This document shows positions 24,262 to 28,982 of a stretch of DNA of 28,982 nucleotides, piece after piece. The notes beneath the pieces were generated by a model that was given only the letters and a program-made list of their open reading frames with translations, was not told where the DNA came from and ran no database searches. Made by a program: the position numbers and the translations under genes. The stretch is from Solirubrobacter ginsenosidimutans (GTDB lineage: Bacteria > Actinomycetota > Thermoleophilia > Solirubrobacterales > Solirubrobacteraceae). The stretch lies in contig NZ_JAPDOD010000084.1 in NCBI RefSeq assembly GCF_027587205.1, forward strand, positions 1-28,982, read 5' to 3'. How positions within the stretch are numbered: position 1 is the first letter of the stretch; each line of letters begins with the position of its first letter.

Positions 24262-24280
24262 GGGATATCTTGATGGGGAC

Positions 24281-24862
24281 ATGCCTCTCGTCCCCATGGT
24301 CATTGAGCGCACCGCCCGCGGCGAGCGCGAATTCGACATCTTCTCGCGGCTGCTGAACGAGCGGATCATTTTTCTCGGTTCCGCGGTCGACGACCAGGTC
24401 GCGAACCTGGTGGTCGCGCAGCTGTTGCACCTGGAGTCCCAGGACCCCGACAAGGACATCTCGATCTACATCAACTCGCCGGGTGGCTCGATCTACGCCG
24501 GTCTGGCGATCTACGACACGATGCACTTCATCAAGCCCGACGTGGCGACGATGTGCGTCGGCATCGCGATGTCGATGGGCTCACTGCTGCTGGCGGGTGG
24601 CGCCCCCGGCAAGCGCATGGCGCTGCCCAACTCGCGGATCCTGATCCACCAGCCCTCAGCCGGCTTCGAGGGCCAGTCCTCGGACATCGAGATCCACGCC
24701 AACGAGATCCTCAAGACGCGTAAGCGGATCGACGAGATCTACGCCAAGCACACGAAGCAGCCGGAAGAGCAGGTTCACCGCGACATGGAGCGCGACCGGT
24801 TCTTCAAGGCCGACCAGGCCGCCGAGTACGGCCTGATCGACCGCGTGATCCACACGCACTAA
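24281..24862 (+). CDS. clpP: ATP-dependent Clp protease proteolytic subunit
   Basis: A 193-aa serine peptidase that forms the 14-subunit Clp barrel with ClpX/ClpC. The catalytic triad is visible: Ser98 in [11 protein letters not shown], His123 in [10 protein letters not shown] and Asp172 in MERDRFF. The handle helix and [18 protein letters not shown] are canonical. The propeptide is very short. Actinobacteria often carry two or more clpP genes; only one is here, without clpX. A -10-like TATCTT (24266-24271) lies 9 bases upstream of the ATG, so it may have its own near-leaderless promoter. Its TAA overlaps the stop of the convergent FAH-family gene by 3 bases. Confidence 0.97.
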   Translation: MPLVPMVIERTARGEREFDIFSRLLNERIIFLGSAVDDQVANLVVAQLLHLESQDPDKDISIYINSPGGSIYAGLAIYDTMHFIKPDVATMCVGIAMSMGSLLLAGGAPGKRMALPNSRILIHQPSAGFEGQSSDIEIHANEILKTRKRIDEIYAKHTKQPEEQVHRDMERDRFFKADQAAEYGLIDRVIHTH

Positions 24863-25641
24863 GTCGTGATCGAGTGTTCGAGGGCCCCCAGGCCCTCGAC
24901 CTCGACCTTGACCACGTCTCCGTCCTGCAGGTACTTCGGGGGCTTGAAGGCCTCGCCCACGCCGCTGGGCGTGCCGGTGAGGATGATCGCGCCGGGCTCG
25001 AGCGTGCAGGCCTCGGCGATGAAGTCGACGAGCTCCTGCGGCTTGAAGATCAGGTCGCTCGTGCTGCCGTCCTGCCTGAGTTCCCCGTTGACGTGGGTGG
25101 TGAGGCGCAGGTTGGCTGCGTCGATCTCGTCCGTGGTGGTGATCCACGGTCCCCATGGGCAGGACGAGTCGAAGCCCTTCGCGCGTGACCACTGCGCCTC
25201 TGAGCGCTGCAGGTCGCGGGCGGAGACGTCGTTGGCGACCGCGTAGCCGGCGATCGTGTTGTCGGGCCCCATCACGAGGACCAGCTCGACTTCGTAGTCG
25301 AGCGCGTTTGAGGCCTTCGGGCGTTTGACTGGACCGCTTGGGGGGACGCTCGAGAGCGGCAGCTTGAGGAAGACGAGTGGCTTCTCGGGCTTCTCGGAGC
25401 CCAGCTCGGCGATGTGGGCAGCGTAGTTGCGCCCGATGCAGAAGATCGCGGGCGGCCTCGGAACGGGCTCGAGCAGGGTCACGGCGGCCAGCTCGTGGGT
25501 GGCGCCGCCGGCGGGTGTGCGGTCGCCGCTCTGCAGGCGTTCGAGCACGGTTCCGCTGCTAAACGCGACGATCTCGTCGCCGCGGACTTCCCCGGCCTGG
25601 GGGTCGCTTTCGCCGGGGGCGATGAAGGTCGCGAACTTCAT
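24859..25641 (-). CDS. Fumarylacetoacetate hydrolase (FAH) family protein
   Basis: A 260-aa enzyme of the FAH/HpcE fold, which cleaves or hydrates C-C bonds in acylpyruvates and aromatic-degradation intermediates. An N-terminal domain ([10 protein letters not shown]...) precedes the catalytic core. Core motifs are [15 protein letters not shown], the metal-binding [38 protein letters not shown] and the C-terminal [16 protein letters not shown] 25641 fits the family start; no SD is seen and a GATAGG hexamer 11 bases upstream may be a -10. The genes around it are unrelated, so the substrate is unclear. The family includes 2-keto-4-pentenoate hydratases, acylpyruvases and oxaloacetate decarboxylases. 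Confidence 0.92.
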   Translation of the reverse strand: MKFATFIAPGESDPQAGEVRGDEIVAFSSGTVLERLQSGDRTPAGGATHELAAVTLLEPVPRPPAIFCIGRNYAAHIAELGSEKPEKPLVFLKLPLSSVPPSGPVKRPKASNALDYEVELVLVMGPDNTIAGYAVANDVSARDLQRSEAQWSRAKGFDSSCPWGPWITTTDEIDAANLRLTTHVNGELRQDGSTSDLIFKPQELVDFIAEACTLEPGAIILTGTPSGVGEAFKPPKYLQDGDVVKVEVEGLGALEHSITT

Positions 25642-25717
25642 AGGGCGGCGACCCTATCGAGACTCAACGGATGACCGGCTTTAGAACCGCGGCCGAATTG
25701 TCGATGATTGTCCGCGA

Positions 25718-27193
25718 ATGGATGTCAGCGCGATTCAGGCGGCCGCGGCCGCGACGACGGCAACGTATCGATCGTTCGCCGACGCGACCCGCTCCGTGCT
25801 CGACCTGCTCGAGCGCTACAAGCCCGGGTGCGCGGTCTACATGGCCCACCTCGACCGTGGGCAGTTCATCCACCGCATCGTCGACGTCCGCGGTGGCGGC
25901 GACTTCAATCTTCGCTCCAACCAGGCGCTGCCGCTCGGCGACGCGTTCTGCTCGCACATGTCCGAGGGCCGCGGGCCGCGTCTGTGCGGTGACGTCGCGC
26001 GCCACGAGGTCTACGGGAGGCTCGCGATGCAGCAGCGGGTCGGGGCGCGTTCCTACCTGGGCGTGCCGCTGGAGCTCTCCGACGGGACGCGGGTCGGCTC
26101 CCTCGCCGGGCTGTCACGCACCAAGAACGCCTTCACCGCCGCCGACGAACAGCTATTCGTCATGCTCGCGCGCGTCCTCGCGTCCGAGCTTGAACGAGAA
26201 TCCAACGCACGAGATTTGCGCAGGTTCAACGACATGCTTCGAGATCAGGCCAAGGGAATGGGAGCGATCGGCCGGGTGGCCAAGGCGCTCGCCGCGGGTG
26301 ATGACGCCCGCCTGTCGATCTGCGAGGCCGCCTGCGAGGTCATGGACGCCCCCGTGGCGTTCCTGCTCGAGCCCAAGGGCCGCGACTTCTCCTCCACGGC
26401 CATGGCGGGCGTCTCCGTCCAGCCGGTGACGATCCAGCCGCGCGGCGACGGTCCGGGAGGCGGCAAGGCGTTCACGGCCAAGGAGGCGTACTTCGTCGCC
26501 GACGCTCGCAACCACCCCGCCCTGGCGGCGCCTTTGGTGGAAGCGACGTCGGCACGCTCGGCGGTCTTCGAGCCGATCCTGCGCGACGGCGACGTCTGCG
26601 GCGTGCTGATCGTCATCTGGCAGCGTCCGCTGGACACCCTGCCGGAGGCGTCGGCGGGTGTGCTCCGGCTGGTCGCGGCGCAGGCGGCGATCGCGATCGA
26701 GCACGCCGGCCTGCGGGCCCGCGTCGAGGCGCTCGCGCTGACCGATTCGCTGACCGGCCTCGTCACGCGCCGGGTGTTCGACGAGGAGTTGCCGCGCGAG
26801 ATCGCGCGCGCCCGCCGGTCGGACTCGCCTTTGAGCATCGCCTGGCTCGACCTCGACCACATGAGCGCCTTCAACATGTTGCGTGGCGAGGGCGAGGGCG
26901 ACCGGCTGGTCAAGGAGACCGCCGCGCGCTGGCGCGGTGAGCTGCGCGACGTGGACTCCGTCGCCCGCATGGACGGCGTCGAATTCGCGCTGATCCTCCC
27001 GAACTGCGGTCTCGGCGAGGCCGTCGAGGTGCTCGACCGTGTTCGTGCGGCGACACCCCGCGGGCAGACCGCTTCGGCGGGCGTCGCGCGCTGGAACGGC
27101 GAGGAGCCCGCCGAGCTGTTGATGCTCCGGGCCCAGGACGCGCTGGCGGCGGCGAAGTCGTCCGGGCGCAACGTCACGATTCCCGCAGAGTGA
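25718..27193 (+). CDS. GAF-GAF-GGDEF signalling protein with degenerate active site
   Basis: A 491-aa soluble protein. The first GAF-like domain spans about 20-165 (CAVYMAHLDRGQFIHRIVDV; ARSYLGVPLELSDGTRVG) and the second about 180-325. The GGDEF domain spans about 335-490 (LALTDSLTGLVTRRVFDEEL). The signature motif is DGVEF (Asp419-Phe423) instead of GG(D/E)EF, and the substrate/metal segment reads LDLDHMSAFNM where active enzymes have DxDxFKxxND. Diguanylate cyclase activity is therefore doubtful; it may be a GTP or c-di-GMP sensor or a scaffold. ATG 25718 lies without an SD in a 76-base gap from the divergent FAH gene. A strong terminator follows the stop. Confidence 0.9.
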   Translation: MDVSAIQAAAAATTATYRSFADATRSVLDLLERYKPGCAVYMAHLDRGQFIHRIVDVRGGGDFNLRSNQALPLGDAFCSHMSEGRGPRLCGDVARHEVYGRLAMQQRVGARSYLGVPLELSDGTRVGSLAGLSRTKNAFTAADEQLFVMLARVLASELERESNARDLRRFNDMLRDQAKGMGAIGRVAKALAAGDDARLSICEAACEVMDAPVAFLLEPKGRDFSSTAMAGVSVQPVTIQPRGDGPGGGKAFTAKEAYFVADARNHPALAAPLVEATSARSAVFEPILRDGDVCGVLIVIWQRPLDTLPEASAGVLRLVAAQAAIAIEHAGLRARVEALALTDSLTGLVTRRVFDEELPREIARARRSDSPLSIAWLDLDHMSAFNMLRGEGEGDRLVKETAARWRGELRDVDSVARMDGVEFALILPNCGLGEAVEVLDRVRAATPRGQTASAGVARWNGEEPAELLMLRAQDALAAAKSSGRNVTIPAE

Positions 27194-27198
27194 CTTTT

Positions 27199-27224
27199 CC
27201 TGCGGGGGCAGGAGTCCCCGCAGG
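27199..27224 (+). terminator. Rho-independent-type terminator after the GGDEF gene
   Basis: A perfect 9-bp stem (CCTGCGGGG/CCCCGCAGG) with an 8-base loop begins 6 bases after the stop codon, followed by TTTACA. It separates the GGDEF gene from the riboswitch-controlled unit. Confidence 0.75.
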
Positions 27225-27251
27225 TTTACAGAAGTCCGCTCTGGCGTCGTG

Positions 27252-27257
27252 TACTCT
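27252..27257 (+). promoter_or_regulatory. Possible -10 of the riboswitch transcript
   Basis: TACTCT lies about 20 bases before the conserved start of the riboswitch, the expected position for its promoter. The only -35-like hexamer (TTTACA, 27225-27230) is 21 bases away, longer than optimal, so the call is weak. Confidence 0.3.
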
Positions 27258-27274
27258 CCACCGCCAGTACAGAG

Positions 27275-27415
27275 CACAGCCGAGTCTTGCCGCCTCAGGG
27301 CGGTGGGAACGGGGGACCCAAACGGCCGAGGTCAGGCCGATGGGGCGAATCGCCGCTTCGATGGTGGCGTAGCGCAGGCCTGCGCGAGTCCGACAGCTAA
27401 CCCCGTAGGCGCGAG
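27275..27415 (+). ncRNA. c-di-AMP riboswitch (ydaO/yuaA class)
   Basis: The conserved blocks of this class occur in order: CCGAGTCTTGCCGCC (27280-27294), a GGGCGG arm, GGGGGACCCAAA (27311-27322), TGGGGCGAATCGCCGC (27341-27356), GGTGGCGTAGCGCAGG (27363-27378), and the diagnostic CGACAGCTAACCCCGTAGGC (27391-27410). The AAGGAG Shine-Dalgarno of the next gene starts 5 bases after the element. Known biology: in actinobacteria this class commonly precedes cell-wall hydrolase genes and turns expression down when c-di-AMP is high. No separate terminator stem is obvious, so control may act at translation or by overlap of the final stem with the SD (inference). Confidence 0.92.
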
Positions 27416-27432
27416 GCCGAAGGAGTTGTGAG

Positions 27433-28982
27433 TTGTCTGCTCACGCATGGTCGTTCCCGAACGACGAACCGTATAACCGCGATCTGAGCGATCACGAGCT
27501 GTGGGAGCGTTCGCTCCGGCGTTCGCAGCACCGGCGCGAGATCACCGAGGCCGCTCGAAGGGGTGCCGCGCGGCGCAAGGGCGCGGCGGTCGCCGTGAGC
27601 GCGTCAATGGCCGTCGGGCCCGCGGCGGCACCGTTCGCCGCGCTGGCTTCAGTGGGCGGAGGCAAGTCGGTGGCGGCGGCGCCGCCGGGCTCCTCCGGGA
27701 CGTCGGCCATATCCATGCCGTCGTCCTCGCTGGTCGCGTTCGGTGACACCGGCGCGGCCGTGGCGGCGGTGCAGCGCCAGGTGGGTGTGGACGACGACGG
27801 CATCTTCGGGCCGATCACCGAGGGAGCGGTATCGCGCTTCCAGAAGCGCTACGGGCTGCCGGCCACGGGTCGCGTGGACGCCAAGACCTGGCAGGCGCTG
27901 TTCAAGTCCAATGTGACCTACGTGGGTGGGGGCGGGAGGACGGTCATGACCGTCTACGGCGGTGGCGGTGGCGGCGCGGCCGCGCCGGCCGTCGACGGGT
28001 CCGCTCCCTCGTCCTCGGCCCCGGGCGGGGGCACGGCGAAGACGGTGAAGACCTCGGCCCCGACGTCGAAGAAGGTCACCGCGGCGGCGCCGAAGACCTC
28101 GACGCCCGCGACCTCGACGGACCCGGCGACGAACCGGGCCGCGACGACGACCCCGAAGAGCGTGCCGGCGACGACGCCCGCGCCCGCGTCGACGGCGGGT
28201 GGGTGCGGCTCCGGGCCGATCGCCACCCCGGTCAGCGGGACGGTCACGGGCGCGTTCGGCGAGTCGCGCCCCGGGCACCTGCACGCCGGCGAGGATCTCG
28301 CGGCTCCCGCCGGCACCGCGGTCCGCGCGGCCCAGTGCGGCACGGTCACGCAGGCGGGCTACGACGGCAGCGGCTACGGCAACCTCATCTGCATCCAGCA
28401 CGAGGGCGGCGTCTCCACCTGTTACGCCCACCTCTCCGAGATCGACACCACCAAGGGCGCCTACGTCCACGTCGGCGACGTGATCGGCAAGGTCGGCTGC
28501 ACGGGCAACTGCACCGGCCCCCACCTCCACTTCGAGGTCCGCGAGAACGGCAAGGCCACCAACCCGGCCCCGTACCTCGCGGGCACCAAGACGATCCAGG
28601 GCAAGACGACGGCCACGGCCTCGAGCCCGAAGGCCACCACGGCCCTGGCGAGCGCGACGAAGGCGGGCGTGGCCGCGGCCGCGACAGCGGCAGGGACGAA
28701 CGCGGCGACCGCCCAAGCGGCAGCGGCAGCAGACCCGGCCGCGGCAGCGCAAGCGGCGGCGACAGCAGACCCGGCCGCGGCCGCCCAGACGGCACCGGCG
28801 ACCGACCCGGCCGCTGCCGCTGCGCCCACGGAGGCCGCTGCCGCGCCGGCCGAAACGGCCCCAGCCGCGGACCCGGCGGCCTCGGCGGCCCCCGCCGCGG
28901 GCCCTGCCGCGAGCGCCCCCGCTCCCCCTGCCGAGGCCCCGGCCGGGTCTGCTCCGGCTCCCGCCGCCAAGTCGGGGGCCAA
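27433..28982 (+). CDS. Peptidoglycan-binding/M23 metallopeptidase (3' end outside window)
   Basis: At least 516 aa, still open at the window end. The TTG start at 27433 is chosen because an AAGGAG SD lies 7 bases upstream and the frame contains all domains; ATG 27447 is out of frame. Order: basic cytoplasmic-type N-terminus with RRGAARRKG, a hydrophobic Ala-rich segment (about 48-75) as signal or anchor, and a PG_binding_1 domain (about 104-158, VGVDDDGIFGPITEGAVSRF). A Ser/Thr/Pro/Lys linker follows, then the M23 LytM-type peptidase (about 257-375). Zinc ligands are His284 and Asp288 (HAGED) and His366 (GPHLHFE). A Cys pair lies in GCTGNCTG. An Ala/Pro/Thr-rich tail with repeats of the type ADPAAAAQAA then runs to the edge. 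It probably cuts peptidoglycan cross-bridges outside the cell under c-di-AMP control. Confidence 0.9.
   Translation, partial: MSAHAWSFPNDEPYNRDLSDHELWERSLRRSQHRREITEAARRGAARRKGAAVAVSASMAVGPAAAPFAALASVGGGKSVAAAPPGSSGTSAISMPSSSLVAFGDTGAAVAAVQRQVGVDDDGIFGPITEGAVSRFQKRYGLPATGRVDAKTWQALFKSNVTYVGGGGRTVMTVYGGGGGGAAAPAVDGSAPSSSAPGGGTAKTVKTSAPTSKKVTAAAPKTSTPATSTDPATNRAATTTPKSVPATTPAPASTAGGCGSGPIATPVSGTVTGAFGESRPGHLHAGEDLAAPAGTAVRAAQCGTVTQAGYDGSGYGNLICIQHEGGVSTCYAHLSEIDTTKGAYVHVGDVIGKVGCTGNCTGPHLHFEVRENGKATNPAPYLAGTKTIQGKTTATASSPKATTALASATKAGVAAAATAAGTNAATAQAAAAADPAAAAQAAATADPAAAAQTAPATDPAAAAAPTEAAAAPAETAPAADPAASAAPAAGPAASAPAPPAEAPAGSAPAPAAKSGA

Overview
The window is very GC-rich, gene-dense bacterial chromosome. 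Genes commonly overlap by 1-4 bases, GTG and TTG starts are frequent, and several starts lack a Shine-Dalgarno sequence. Gene content points to a deep-branching actinobacterium, most likely Thermoleophilia (Solirubrobacter/Conexibacter-like): a short RpoD-type sigma factor, FolE2-type GTP cyclohydrolase, a c-di-AMP (ydaO) riboswitch in front of a cell-wall peptidase, PgsA and ClpP. The taxonomic call is inference from style and content, not from a marker-gene search.

Region 1 (56-6859, all minus strand) is a sugar-uptake operon. A LacI-type repressor gene is followed by a solute-binding lipoprotein, two MalF/MalG-type permeases, a GH1 beta-glycosidase and a MalK-type ATPase. The last five are joined by 1-4 base stop/start overlaps. 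Two near-identical operator-like sites (AAAACGnTTTTGGAAC) lie before the repressor gene and before the binding-protein gene, so the repressor probably controls both itself and the operon. The likely substrate is a beta-glucoside or oligosaccharide.

Region 2 (6932-10766, minus strand) holds a short STAND/LuxR-type ATPase fragment coupled to a 14-TM drug-efflux-type MFS transporter. Next comes a secreted Ig-like-repeat protein whose reading frame is broken near position 8405. A 161-bp MITE-like element with 16-bp inverted ends and a TTAG duplication separates this group from a full-length 884-aa LuxR regulator.

Region 3 (10767-15478) has that regulator, a divergent conserved protein with a nuclease-like D..E-x-Q motif, an HhH-GPD DNA glycosylase and a small membrane-anchored protein.

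Region 4 (15525-17740) is a two-gene unit: a CYTH-like/CHAD protein translationally coupled to an orphan ParA ATPase. CHAD domains bind polyphosphate granules and ParA ATPases position cargo, so this pair is the best candidate in the window for an undescribed system, namely polyphosphate-granule positioning.

Region 5 (17746-25641) is housekeeping: RpoD-like sigma factor, FolE2, a GH63/MGH-like (alpha/alpha)6 glycosidase, PgsA, a CNNM/CBS/CorC transporter-like protein, an atypical response regulator, ClpP and an FAH-family hydrolase. Region 6 (25718-28982) has a GAF-GAF-GGDEF protein with a degenerate active site, a terminator, a c-di-AMP riboswitch and the start of a peptidoglycan-binding/M23 peptidase gene that runs off the window. 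No tRNA, rRNA or CRISPR array was seen. No stretch over 300 bases lacks a gene.
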